Positions 11,962 through 21,844 of a stretch of DNA of 64,000 nt are shown piece after piece. Positions within the stretch are counted from its first letter, which is position 1, and each line of letters begins with the position of its first letter. The stretch spans positions 48,477,189 to 48,541,188 of the forward strand of contig CM075938.1 in the NCBI GenBank assembly GCA_038030265.1. Reading direction: 5' to 3'. Source of the stretch: Corythucha ciliata (taxonomy: Eukaryota > Arthropoda > Insecta > Hemiptera > Tingidae). Under the pieces are notes generated by a model that was not told the origin of the DNA, ran no database searches, and saw only the letters and a list, made by a program, of their open reading frames with translations. A program made the translations under genes and the position numbers.

Positions 11962-13095
11962 CGAAAATAACGAAATTCTGTTTTCGAAAGTGCCAAACGC
12001 TCATGACTGGTCCGTGACTGGAACGTAAGTAATATATTTTCCGTCGATTCAATCTCGTGGATTTTGGGGTGAATTTTACAGTTTTGAGAGAAATGGAGGC
12101 ATGACGGTGTGTGGAAGTGATTCAGTGGGCGAAATCCCTGTATTTTTCTTTGAGTGGACTTTGCACTCAACGATCTTTCCGCCCCTGACGCTCGACCTGA
12201 CCTGGTAAAATCGAGTTAGGGAGGAGACCCGGCTCACCAGAGCTGATGAGGGCCGCGATAGCGAAATGACGACTGGTGACGTGGTGGCTAAGCGCCGCAG
12301 CTTTGTTTGAGGATGAAAACTTAAAATTTGTGAATCATTTTTGTAGACTTCCTTTTGAAACCACAAAATTCATATAGCTGACGACCCCTTAAAGATTATT
12401 TTGCGTTTATGCATATATTCTTGAAGCAAATTCAATTCTCAACAACTTCTAAATTCATTCTTTACGCTAAAATTGAACAGGTAAGAAGGTAGGTTGAAAA
12501 GTTTGACAAAAAACGCGAGGTTAAAATAATGTTTTTGAAAAAGGTCACATTCCAGGGTCATATACATATATCGAAAACTGTTGGGAATTTTAAAAAAAAT
12601 GCACGGAGTAAAAGTTGAAGATAATTTAAGGAGCTTACATTCTTTGTCTAAAAGTTTTTGTCTAAAGCCTAGTACACACTGAGACTCTTTGAGTCCGATT
12701 CTTTGTGTCTAGAAATGAATCCCGAAAGAGTCGGGGCAGAGTCGATTCTTTTTTGCTTGAATATCGTGTGTTGCAGATTCTTTTTTTTGATTCTTTTGTC
12801 TAGATTCTAGTCCACACTGAGAGTCTTTGAGTAGATTCTTTGTGTCTAGAAATGAACATCGCGCGAGTCTCGGCAGAGTCGGGGCAGAGTCGACTCTTTG
12901 CGTCTAGAATATCATGTGTTGCGGGTTAGTATTTTTGAATATTTTTGCATCCCAACGGAAATGGGATTCTCTGATTCATGTTGCGCAACAATGGGTCAGT
13001 GTGGAAGTGAATTGAAGAACCTATTTTTCAAATTTTTTATATAGCTTTCTCGGGCTTTCTCGTCTCATGATTTGTTGGCAGTTTAGCTGATTGAG
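11962..13095. other. Spacer between Copia inverted arms, with a duplicated repeat
   Basis: At 12664-12915 a unit of about 130-150 bp is present twice in tandem (CACACTGAGACTCTTTGAGT, then TGTGTCTAGAAATGAA, then GTCGGGGCAGAGTCGA). Related pieces flank element B at about 8203 and 10225. No gene is supported. Confidence 0.6.
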
Positions 13096-13705
13096 CCCAG
13101 CACGTGCATTTATTCGTAGTTGTCATCAATTGAGTGAATAGGTGTTTGTTCTGGCAAGGTGTTTGGAACATGTTCGGAGCAGAGTTCCCATGAGAACAGC
13201 CAATAAAATGTAATACTAATAATCTTAAATTTCTGTTCCAAACATATTCGAAACACCTCGTTCTCGTTGGAACAGAACTATTGAGTTCTAATTTTTGCTC
13301 CCGAGTTTATTGTGTTGTGGAGTAGTGAGCAAACTCTCGAATTCATAGAGGACATACAACAAGCTTTTGCAAGCCCCGTGATTTTAGTCAATATCGGACT
13401 ACTGGAAGGCAAGAGCAATTGGGCTACCTGGAAGTACAAGGTTATAATTCTTTTGAGGAGCATTCCCGGAGGCGAAGATATGGTCAAAGGTATACTTTTG
13501 AAGCCCACGAAGCCTAACGCAAGTTCTAGCGAAAATGAGGTAAGAGACTACGAAATTAAGCTAAACCTCTACCAAAACGCCGATACGAAAGCCCTTCTAC
13601 TTTTAACAACTAGTATGACTGAAGAGACACTCACAAAACTGATGCGTTTCGACAATTCGAGAGATGTATGGATTGAGCTATGTAGACTTTATGACAGAGT
13701 TACTG

Positions 13706-13739
<34 letters not shown>

Positions 13740-15076
13740 GTTCAATTTTTGTACGCAATTTTTCACGTACAAATACGACTCCGACGATGATATGAAAAAT
13801 CACCTCTCAAAATTGAAGAATATTTGGAACAGTCGTAATATAGAAATGTGTTGTCCAGACAAACTTCCGGAAATTCTATTAATTTGCAAAGTTCTCGATA
13901 CACTACCCCTCGAGTATTTTTCGTTTAAATCGAGTTGGCAGTTAATGCAGAGGTCAGAACGATCAATCGAAAACCTGACTAGTCAGCTATGTGCTCACTA
14001 GAGAGTTTCGAAGGGAGCGTGTGCTGAGTCAAAAGGCGAACAGGCCTTGTTATCGTTGTCTAAAGTTAAGACGAAAAGTCAAATAAGTTGCTATTGTTGT
14101 AAAAAGGAAGGACACATTGTGAAAAATTGTTTGAAGTGGAAAAAAGACGGTCGTCCACCAAGACAAGTGAACAAGACGGACAATGACGTTGATGGTATAG
14201 CTGACGTTTTTTCATCTGGAAGTGACTATGCGAACTGGTAAGTCGACAAACAAATCATGTTTGTAACAACGAAAAAATGTTCAAGTCAATTAAATTTTTT
14301 ACTAGTCCTTGTAAAGTTACCACCGCAGACGGGAAAACAGCGAATTCTGAGGGCTATGGCGACATAGAACTTTCGATTTCGAAAGGTAACTGTATTTCCA
14401 AAGTTACCCTATCGAACGTGTGGTTGGTGCCAAGCATGCACAAGAACCTTTTCTCAGTTCTGTCGGCGCATGACAAACACACCAAGACGTGTGTTCGTGT
14501 CAACAGCAGAAAGGTGTATTTTTGAAGTCAATGGGAAGACGATTCTGACGAGAAGCCGCATTCGTCACAATGACCTTTATCACTTAGACGTTAAAAATAA
14601 CTACAGGCACACAACTGTTTCTTCAATTAATGCAGTTACCGATCAGAACCTATTGCTTCAGCTGTATCACGACCGCTTAGCCCACCAGGACAAGCGACAT
14701 ACGAAAAGAGTTATCGAGCGAGAGATTGGGGTTTAAATTAAGCGCAAATTCTGAGCAATGCGAGGGCTGTGTGTGCGGAAAAGCGCACAGATTGAAGTGC
14801 GGTACCAGGCAAAGGGCGACTTCTCCTAGGGAAATAGTTCATGTCTGTGGCCCGTTTGCGAAGTCTTTTTCGGGTTATCGCTATTTTGTTTTTTTCAAAG
14901 ATGAGTTCACTAGGTTTAAATTTATTTATTTCATAAAAGAGAAGTCAAAAGTACACGAAAAGTTCCTTCGGGTACTCAAAGAAGCCGATCGAGCAGGTCA
15001 CCGGGTCGATCAGGAGTTACACTCGGACTTAATTAGTGCATTTCATTCAAAAAATGCACTATTGGTCTCGCCCTGA
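13096..15076 (+). mobile_element. Decayed, 3'-truncated Copia retrotransposon 1
   Basis: Contains a 5' region (possible LTR plus leader, shared with the inverted arm at 11670-11961), then gag, zinc knuckle, protease, pre-integrase and part of the integrase in Ty1/copia order. RT and RNase H are absent; similarity stops near 15076, shortly before a (TA)n tract. LTR borders could not be fixed because no matching 3' LTR is present. Confidence 0.85.
13312..15076 (+). pseudogene. Copia gag-pro-integrase remnant
   Basis: Bases 13312-14001 encode a Copia-type gag (229 codons) beginning MLWSSEQTLEF, with a retained W-x-x-W-K core and a run of 33 A residues (13706-13738) read as lysines. Bases 14047-14241 carry a CX2CX4HX4C zinc knuckle (CYCCKKEGHIVKNC). 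Bases 14277-14525 look like the Copia protease region. Bases 14470-14736 and 14726-15076 give the pre-integrase zinc domain (YHDRLAHQ ... CEGCVCGKAH) and the start of the rve core (FSGYRYFVFFKDEFTRF). The position that normally holds the first catalytic Asp reads HVCGPF, so that Asp appears lost. Several stops and frame changes separate the pieces, so it is non-functional. Confidence 0.85.
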
Positions 15077-15156
15077 TGGTCGCACATATGGGTTGTGATA
15101 CTTTTTTTTCACGTTTCAGAACCCCTAGAACACGAATCCGAGGTCGGTTCGATTTG

Positions 15157-15202
<46 letters not shown>

Positions 15203-16700
15203 CCCCTCGCTTGTTAGCACGATCACGGTCGCAATTTTTTACTTAGGGCAACCAAATTTGGTCTAAAAATCAATAGCGTGAATATCTCGGACGAGTTCGT
15301 GATCCAGATGAATCGGTCCACGGGAACGGTGTGAAAGAGGGGTTTGAATTAGTTGAAAATTCGCTACCGCACGGCTGTTGCTGCAATTGCCCCCAAAATT
15401 GACTCGAGTAATGAGAAATGAACGCGCTTTCGAATGAGACCTTTGTGAACCAAATCCGTTGATATGGCAGGGGAGTTCTCGGCGGAGGGGAGCTATTAAA
15501 TTAACGCTATGCTTTACTGGACCACCCAATTACCAAAAAATTTCATTGAGATTGTATTTTGAGCCGTCTCTTTTATTTGATTTGCCTACAGCCTAATAAA
15601 TCTTGAGCAAGAAATCCTGAGACCCAGGCACTCGGCATTCCTTTAGCAATACACGTATGACCTTTGCACAATTTAAGTTAAGGCTCAGATAAAGAAGGTC
15701 TCTGAATATGGTCGTAAATATGGTATAATTGATTGAACATTATTTCTCAATTTGTTATTTTATTATGCATTTCATTTTTTTCCCTTCGTATCTCCTCTTC
15801 AGCCCATAATATTCTGTATACATTTGTCGCTTTAACTTCTGTTGTGCGCTCTATTTCTTTCTGCAAATTGAAAAGCTACGAATTATTGCTAACGAAGGCA
15901 TTTAGGGTCAGCTCCATCAATTGTAGAATTTCGTTATCTTCTAACAAAAATGAAGTGGTAGGTGTTGAGGGGGCACTGGGGGAGGAGGCGGGGACAATCT
16001 TACAAATCTTTGTAGCTCGCTACAAGGGCCGGCCTTGTAAACCACCATTTGTCCCACTGCTCGCGTTGATCTTCATCAAACTAGATAATTGATCTAAAAC
16101 ATGGCTATTTTTAATTAATAAATTAATTCGTTTCAAGCAGAGAAATTTATTTAGCTGTCCATTTCTCGAAGAATTTAGGGAGCCAGTTTTGTAACATTTG
16201 ACTGTCACTATACTATGGTAAAAAATCGTGTGATTCGTTTCCACGCAACCTTAGAGGGTAGATGAGCACAATTAAGCCTCTTTTTCTACTGATGCCGTGA
16301 TAACTTTTATGCTCATCTCCCTCAGGAGGTAGAATCATCTGCGCGTTTTTTTTTTATGCAGTGGTATCGCCGCAATGTGTATTTTGTCATTGACGTTTTT
16401 CATGAAAGAACGATTTTAAAGAGATTTTTTTTTTTAAATGAGAAATACAGCGCTTTTTGAGACATTGATATCAATTTATTTATGTATACACATTGGCAGC
16501 CCTAGTCCACTGAAAATGTTTTTCCTCTCGAACTTATATTGATCTATTTATAATATTCATATTGCTTGATTTTTTTTTTTAAATTTTTAATTGTTTTTTA
16601 ATTGTTGTTTAATTGTTTTTTTGATATTTTGTTGCATTGTTTAATTTATTTTAGATAATTTAATTGTTCATTGTTATTGAAATTGTTGTTTTATTCGAGA
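15077..16700. other. Non-coding sequence with (TA)n microsatellite
   Basis: A pure (TA)21 tract occupies 15159-15200. Near 15690 GTCTCTGAATATGGTCG resembles a decayed Harbinger-type end. The frame at 15733-16092 has no recognisable motif. The rest is AT-rich, with T-runs at 16350-16620. Confidence 0.5.
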
Positions 16701-17016
16701 CTGGGCAAGTAACAGGGAGTCATACCCTTCCATCCTCATCACCTTAGTCACGCCATGAATTTATAAGCTCACCCCCTTTGCTTCATAGTAAAATAAATAA
16801 TCTTTTTTCCCCTTAGAATAAGTTTTAACTTGTTTTAAAAACATTAATTTTTATATTGAATAGAATAATCTATTTTTACGTCTATACATATATTTTTAAT
16901 TGTAATCGATATTTTTGTTTGTTGGCGTGACAAAGGTGATGCGGAGGGTGGGGTATGTCGGACCCCCTGTAACTTGCCCAATAGCTTTGTTTTTAAACAA
17001 AAATATCGATTACAAT
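16701..17016. repeat. Nested foldback: imperfect 55-bp arms plus perfect 22-bp inverted ends
   Basis: Bases 16701-16754 are roughly 80-85% complementary to 16924-16982 (CTGGGCAAGTAACAGGG against CCCCCTGTAACTTGCCCA). Separately, 16899-16920 (ATTGTAATCGATATTTTTGT...) is a perfect 22-bp inverted match of 16995-17016, defining a 118-bp mini-element that contains the right arm. No protein is coded. Confidence 0.75.
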
Positions 17017-17073
17017 AATTTGTTTAACATGTATTCGAGCGCAAAAATGGAATATTTAGTAATAGTTCATGGT

Positions 17074-17478
17074 CTATTCCTTTTTTTTTTTTTTGAGAAT
17101 TATTAGGTAAGGATGTTCAAAACAATATATTTCTTTTTTAAACGTCACAGTTGAGTCATCAGCTTCGAACCAACCAAAACTTTTCTTTACGAACGCTTTG
17201 TAGTGACCACTAGTTATATTTCTTCCGTAATGGCAAACAACAGCAGCTATGTCGTAGTATGTACCATTAATGATTATAGGTGTCACGTTTTCGTTATTTA
17301 ATTTGAAAGTCTTCTTTTTGAAATTCACACCGTCGAAGTCCCAAATTGCAAGTTGCACTATCAGAATGTCACTCAAATTTGAAATATTGGTAACTGATTC
17401 AACGGGTGAGTTACACTGGGAGACAGACCACCAGCCAGAAGATGAGAAACACAAAAAAAAACAACAAATATACTCCAC
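17074..17478 (-). CDS. Ubiquitin-specific protease, C-terminal (His-box) exon
   Basis: The minus-strand frame encodes the end of a USP (peptidase C19) catalytic domain. It has LSDILIVQL (the usual L-P-x-x-L-x-x-x-L strand), a block DIAAVVCHYGRNITSGHYKA carrying the catalytic His in SGHY, then WFEADDSTV, matching the family pattern W-Y-x-F-D-D-S-x-V. A pyrimidine-rich acceptor (CTGTCTCCCAG) sits just before CNSPVESV at about 17422, so the true exon probably starts there and the first ~19 codons of the open frame are intron. The Cys box (GNTCY type) is not present nearby. This is either the last exon of a gene extending right or an orphan fragment. The protein would remove ubiquitin from substrates; its specificity is unknown. 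Confidence 0.75.
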   Translation of the reverse strand: MEYICCFFLCFSSSGWWSVSQCNSPVESVTNISNLSDILIVQLAIWDFDGVNFKKKTFKLNNENVTPIIINGTYYDIAAVVCHYGRNITSGHYKAFVKKSFGWFEADDSTVTFKKEIYCFEHPYLIILKKKKKE

Positions 17479-17554
17479 TAATTTAAATCAGCATTTTGTA
17501 ACATGTGGAAGGGATAAACTACGAATTATTTCGAATTTCTCGATATTATCAAAA
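17479..17554. promoter_or_regulatory. Short interval between USP exon and RGG gene
   Basis: Only 76 bp separates the upstream end of the minus-strand USP open frame from the plus-strand ATG at 17555. It must hold USP intron or promoter sequence and the RGG gene leader. No clear TATA box is visible. Confidence 0.3.
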
Positions 17555-18326
17555 ATGGAGAAAAACGAGTGAGTGGGAAAATGAGTTTAAGTGGGAATAA
17601 AAAAAAAATATGTTAATTAAATAAATATTTTTTTTAGGATGGATACAAGCAGCATAAGCGACTTGGAGACTGAAGACGCCATGGAGCACTTCAAGCTCAT
17701 AGAGAGACTGGCCGTGGCGTCTTCAGTCGAACGTGATGAGATGAAGAATAAAGAACCCAAAAGAAAAAGGAAAAAAAGAAGAAAACAAGAACGAAAAAAA
17801 AGGTGATGAACCTCAGAATGAAAAGAAAACTGAGGAGAAGAATACTGAAAAACGAAAAGAAGAAGGGGAAAACAAGAACGAAAAAAAGAAAGAGGACAGT
17901 CCGGTCTTCGAGACAGTCCCCAGTCCTTCGGAAATGTAGAATGCCACTGAATTACATAGTAGTAGAATTTTCAACAATTCATACTTATAATTTGCATTGA
18001 TTAACAGAAGGAACAGCGATAATATTGGTGCAAGTACCAGCGGCGTTGCGCCAATATCTTATTTCGTTATTCACGTGTATGTATCAGTATTGTTGCTTTT
18101 AAATGAATTTCGATTTGTTTTTTACTAACGCAAATCACAACGCAGACATGGTAATAATTACCAAAATTATCATTTTGGACCAATGAGAGGAGGAAGAAGA
18201 GGAAGAGGCTGGAGAGGATGGAGAGGAGGGCGAGGAGGAAAAGGAGGTGGAAGAGGAGGTGGAAGAGGAGCATGGAGAAACGGAGGGGGAAGGGGCGGTA
18301 GGGGTGGAAAAAGGGGTGGGGTTTAA
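17555..18326 (+). CDS. Small lysine-rich, RGG-tailed protein (4 exons)
   Basis: Exons by inspection: 17555-17568, 17638-17935, 18008-18076, 18146-18326. The introns are 69, 72 and 69 bp, all GT-AG; the last has a GTATGT donor and an ACTAAC branch-like site. Reading phase is kept across the last two junctions. The protein starts MEKNE-MDTSSISDLETEDAM, continues through a Lys/Glu-rich region to DSPVFETVPSPSE, and ends in an Arg/Gly tail of about 47 residues with many RGG/RGR repeats and four Trp or Tyr-type aromatics nearby, typical of RNA-binding tails. Within the A-rich stretch near 17760 the frame shifts by one base, so it is either a homopolymer error or a pseudogene. About 187 residues if the shift is an error. 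Family not recognised. Confidence 0.65.
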
Positions 18327-18776
18327 CCGTTTTATTAAAATTATAAATTTAAACATTTTGAAATTTCATATACTTTTGTTCTTTGCTGAGTTTTGATTAT
18401 GTATTTTTTTTTCAACGCAAGATGCTTCGTTGTAACCAAGCACCACCAGCTATGCCTACACTAGTACACTTTCACCTTCTAATTTTGATTCGACATTCTG
18501 TGCGACTTGTGACTTCACTTCAACTGCCGCATAGAAATTCAAGATCAAAATTTTTTGGTAACCAATAACTATGCAGATCAACCTTTTTGCCACCAACTGG
18601 GGGAGGAGAACAAAAAGACAATACACAATACATGTACCACCATCCTACATCAATGAATAGCGCGGCCCACATTTAACACAAACCCAGGCACTCCGCATTC
18701 CGCAATGGTGAAATAGTGATATACCATTTAACCTATTGTAACTGATCTGAAAATTAACGTAATCTGAAAAAAGTTT
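18327..18776. other. Possible 3' sequence of the RGG gene; weak exon candidate
   Basis: An ATTAAA sequence at about 18333 could serve as a polyadenylation signal. Bases about 18573-18676 can be read after a possible acceptor (ACTATGCAG) as a Pro/Gly/His-containing peptide (PPTGGGEQKDN) ending at TAA, but no family supports it. CCCAGGCACTC-GCATTCC at 18683 recurs at 15630. Confidence 0.3.
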
Positions 18777-19270
18777 TGTTCCGACAGCAGCCTGTCGGGA
18801 AAAGTGCATTTCATTCATGCGACAATCGAGTCAAACCTCATAAGTTAGAACGATATCAATCAATTATGAATGAAATTTAGGCCGGGGATAAAGATTTTAA
18901 TTGCAAGTAACTCCTCTAACAAGAGTCCACCTTCCCATATCGTATAGGCAACCAAACCGACTCTGTTTCATTTTTCATTTTCATCATTTTGTTCCCCCTC
19001 AGTTGGTGCCAAAAAAGGGGCCTGCGGTAAAATTCCCTTACCAATTCAAATCTACAACCGGTAAAAATAGGGGCCTGCGGTAAAATTCCCCCTCAGTTGG
19101 TGCCAAAAAAGGGGCCTGCGGTAAAAAGAAATACGATTTTATGATTTTGACTTTCTATACCACGGCCTAAATGTCATTCATAATTGATTGATATCGTTCT
19201 AACTTATGAGGTTTGACTCGATTGTCGCATGAATGAAATGCACTTTTCCCGACAGGCTGCTGTCGGAACA
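18777..19270. mobile_element. 494-bp element with about 110-bp inverted termini
   Basis: Bases 18777-18886 are the reverse complement of 19160-19270 with about two differences (TGTTCCGACAGCAGCCTGTC start). The arms themselves begin with a small palindrome, CCGACAGCAGCCTGTCGG. The interior holds direct repeats of GGTGCCAAAAAAGGGGCCTG and GGGGCCTGCGGTAAAATTCC (about 18998-19125). No protein is encoded and no clear target duplication was found because the flanks are A/T runs. MITE or foldback element inferred. Confidence 0.85.
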
Positions 19271-19329
19271 TTTTTTTTTTACAATCTTTTGGCACTTCTG
19301 TTAAAACGATTAAATTGATGTTCTGAAGT

Positions 19330-20325
19330 GACAAAGCACAGAAAATAATGATTTTAATGGAGAGAAAATCCGGGAAATTGGGGCTTTACAGAGTTAAAAT
19401 CCGAATAATTTGGTTTTTGAAGAATTCAGCCCAACAAAATTGGATTTTCCGCGAATTTGGCTTTCAAGCCGCTAGATCCACAAAAAGGGGCCTTGAATGA
19501 TCCAGAAGTGCGTATTTGAGCCAAACATCCGAAATGTCCATTTGAGATAGCCAAATCCACGAAATTTGGTTGTTAAAGTGGACCGAACCGTGGATTTTAA
19601 AGGAAGACAAATCTGCCTAATTGAGGCTTTAAAAGGCCAAATCCTGGAAATTTGATTTTTGAAGATCCTTCGAAATTGCAATAGAATGAGGGAAACCTCG
19701 CGAAATTGTCTTTTGAAGAAGACAATCACGAAATTGTCTTATAGGTTAAGCCAAACCTTCGAAATTGATATTTGAAAGAGCAAAACCAACGGAATTGGTT
19801 AATTCAATTGAGACGAACCTCCAAAATTGCTACTTCAAAGAGCCAAGTCCGTTATTTTAGTCATTTTCAGGGAACGAACTGCGAGTTCAGCCATTTTCAA
19901 GGGGAAAATCGTCATTTTAGCTATTTTTAGGACGTATGGAGTCAGTTTTGCAATTTGTAGGGCGCGAAGCCGAGGCGTGAATGCTCAGTTTTAGCCACTC
20001 TTGGCACACTTTTACCATTTTCAGAGCAGGAATCATCTGTATAGGCATTTCAAGTGCTCGAATCGTCAGTTCTAGTCATTTTTAGAGTGCGAGGAGCCAA
20101 TTTAGCTGAGCTGTATTAGGACGCCAAGTATTCAGGAAGCCAAGGCCACTATTGGTGCGCCATTGGTCGATTTAGCCATTTTTAGGGCGCGAATCATGAA
20201 CTTTTCAGGTATTTTCACGGCACCCTAATCGTACGTCTAACAATTTATAGGGCGCGAGAAACCAGTTTGGCTATTTTTAGAGCGGCAATCGCCAGTTTCG
20301 CTATTTTTAGGTCGTAGAATTTTTT
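19330..20325. repeat. Two adjoining degenerate short-unit arrays
   Basis: About 19370-19860 repeats a motif like CGAAATTTGGTTTTTGAAGA with AGCCAAATCC. About 19860-20325 repeats GCGAATCGTCAGTTTTAGCC followed by ATTTTTAGG. Units are roughly 30-45 bp and poorly conserved. No gene is supported. Confidence 0.65.
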
Positions 20326-20326
20326 C

Positions 20327-20344
20327 GGGGGGGGGGGGGGGGGG
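20327..20344. repeat. Poly-G tract
   Basis: Uninterrupted G run beside the end of the SINE-like element. It may be the element's tail read on the opposite strand (poly-C). Confidence 0.8.
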
Positions 20345-20600
20345 GTGCCTTTCCCGGCCTCCTACGTCATACCCATCTATCTAACTCGGCACTTCACATC
20401 CGTACTTCGCGGGCGTTTCGGTCGGTGGGCGGTTTGTTGAACGCACACCGCCGGGAACGCCCACACGAAGCCGAGTGTGCCGTGTCACAGCTCGCCGCAG
20501 CCTTATAGTGTAGTGGGCAATGACCGGATTCGAACCCGGGCCCGCTGGGTTGCGAAGCGAGCATTGTATCCATTACACCATCGAGGCGCGCCCACGTAGG
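20345..20600 (-). mobile_element. tRNA-derived SINE-like element
   Basis: On the minus strand 20587-20515 carries a match to the tRNA A box (TGGTGTAATGG) and B box (GGTTCGAATCC), with start GCCTCGA. The anticodon stem does not pair well and the 3' acceptor strand is missing, so it is not a functional tRNA. Downstream sequence (GCGGTTTGTTG, ACGAAGCC-AGTGT) recurs without the tRNA part at 47500-47610, showing a dispersed family. Pol III transcription is inferred from the boxes. Confidence 0.65.
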
Positions 20601-21844
20601 TCGAAGTAAATAGTTAGTTTAGTCATTTTTAAGGCGCGAAAATAGTCAGTTTTTGCCATTTTTTGGTGCAACTATAGTTAGCTTATCCGGATTTTTGGGG
20701 GGAATACCTAGTTCAGCTATTTCAAGGATGCGAGTGGCTATCAAGCCAGTTTTAGTAGAGCAAAGCATAAAATTTCTGAAGCCCCTCCCTTTTAAGCAAA
20801 ACCTGAAACCGCGTCTTTGTTTAATTATACATTTACGATATCCACCGGCTGTTAGGGGGCCTCCCGATAGTTCTCGCCTAGGGGCCCCGCGAGGGCTAGA
20901 AACGGCCTTGGTACTCACCCATTGTTGTAGGGAAATTCCACCCATAACTGTTTTGAAAATCGCTTACGCTCACACGAAGGCCAGTACTGCCACTGCCAGT
21001 AGCAAGCAAATAATACGGACTCAAGGTCTTTTCTCGTTCTAAACACGCCACAACTTGTACGAACGCGCATGGCGTGGGCACAACTTTGACCTTCGTTGTT
21101 CCCCTTCCCTCTATCGTGTCACCTTGAGGTTGGCCAGAGTAAAAACAAAACCTCCGCCCATTTCATTTTGCGTTTTTTTTTTCTTCGCGATTAAATTTTA
21201 CGTACTGAGAACGAGTCGTAGTCGCACATAAGTATCATAATTATTATTTTCCACCATCGAAATGGGACCTTAGGCGCATTTTTTAAATTTAAGTTCTCTT
21301 CAAAGCGAAGTTAAAGAAAAAAGAAAAAGAGAGACAGGCCCTACTTCTCCCACTTGCCACCTGAAAAGCACCAATAAAAGGTTAACACAATAATTCTGGA
21401 AAATGCACTGAACAATCACAAAAAAAAATCACCTAATTTAATTTCCCATAACGATTAAAGACTTAAAGATTCTCGTCTTCACGAGACATCGTTGATTTAT
21501 AACCAGCTGGTTTTAGAATTGGTTTTAAACCGAATATTTTGTGCTAAATTGGAAAGCAACATTTTAAAAATGCTCGTACTTCTACTCATTTTAAACATTA
21601 CTCGACCAATATGAATTTCATGTTGTAAAAATAATGAAAAACTAATGTTGGAATAACCATAACCAAAAAATATTGGAAAAATGATTATCGTGAAGTGGTG
21701 AAAAAATATTATATTATAAATATAAATTGAAAATTAGAAAAATAATTGTGTCAAGACATTAAGATTTCAGTAACAAAAAAACATTTTTTCAATATTTAAT
21801 TTACATTACCAATATTGTTACAACGTAACAATATTGAATAAATA
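20601..21844. other. Non-coding sequence, nothing recognised
   Basis: AT-rich, with a palindromic AATATTGTTACAACGTAACAATATT-type word (split around 21809-21836) just before the Copia fragment. The frame at 20653-21042 has no recognisable motif. Confidence 0.45.

Noticed and set aside
18067..18356. Minus-strand Ser/Pro- and Leu/Phe-rich frames
   Set aside because: They are the antisense of the Arg/Gly tail of the plus-strand RGG gene.
20515..20587. Possible functional tRNA gene (minus strand)
   Set aside because: A and B boxes match but the anticodon stem has mismatches for any 7-base loop and the acceptor 3' strand does not pair, so it is called the head of a SINE-like element.
21480..21840. 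AT-rich palindromic stretch as a replication origin or MITE
   Set aside because: Only a short palindrome near 21810-21836 is clear; no ends or duplications could be matched.
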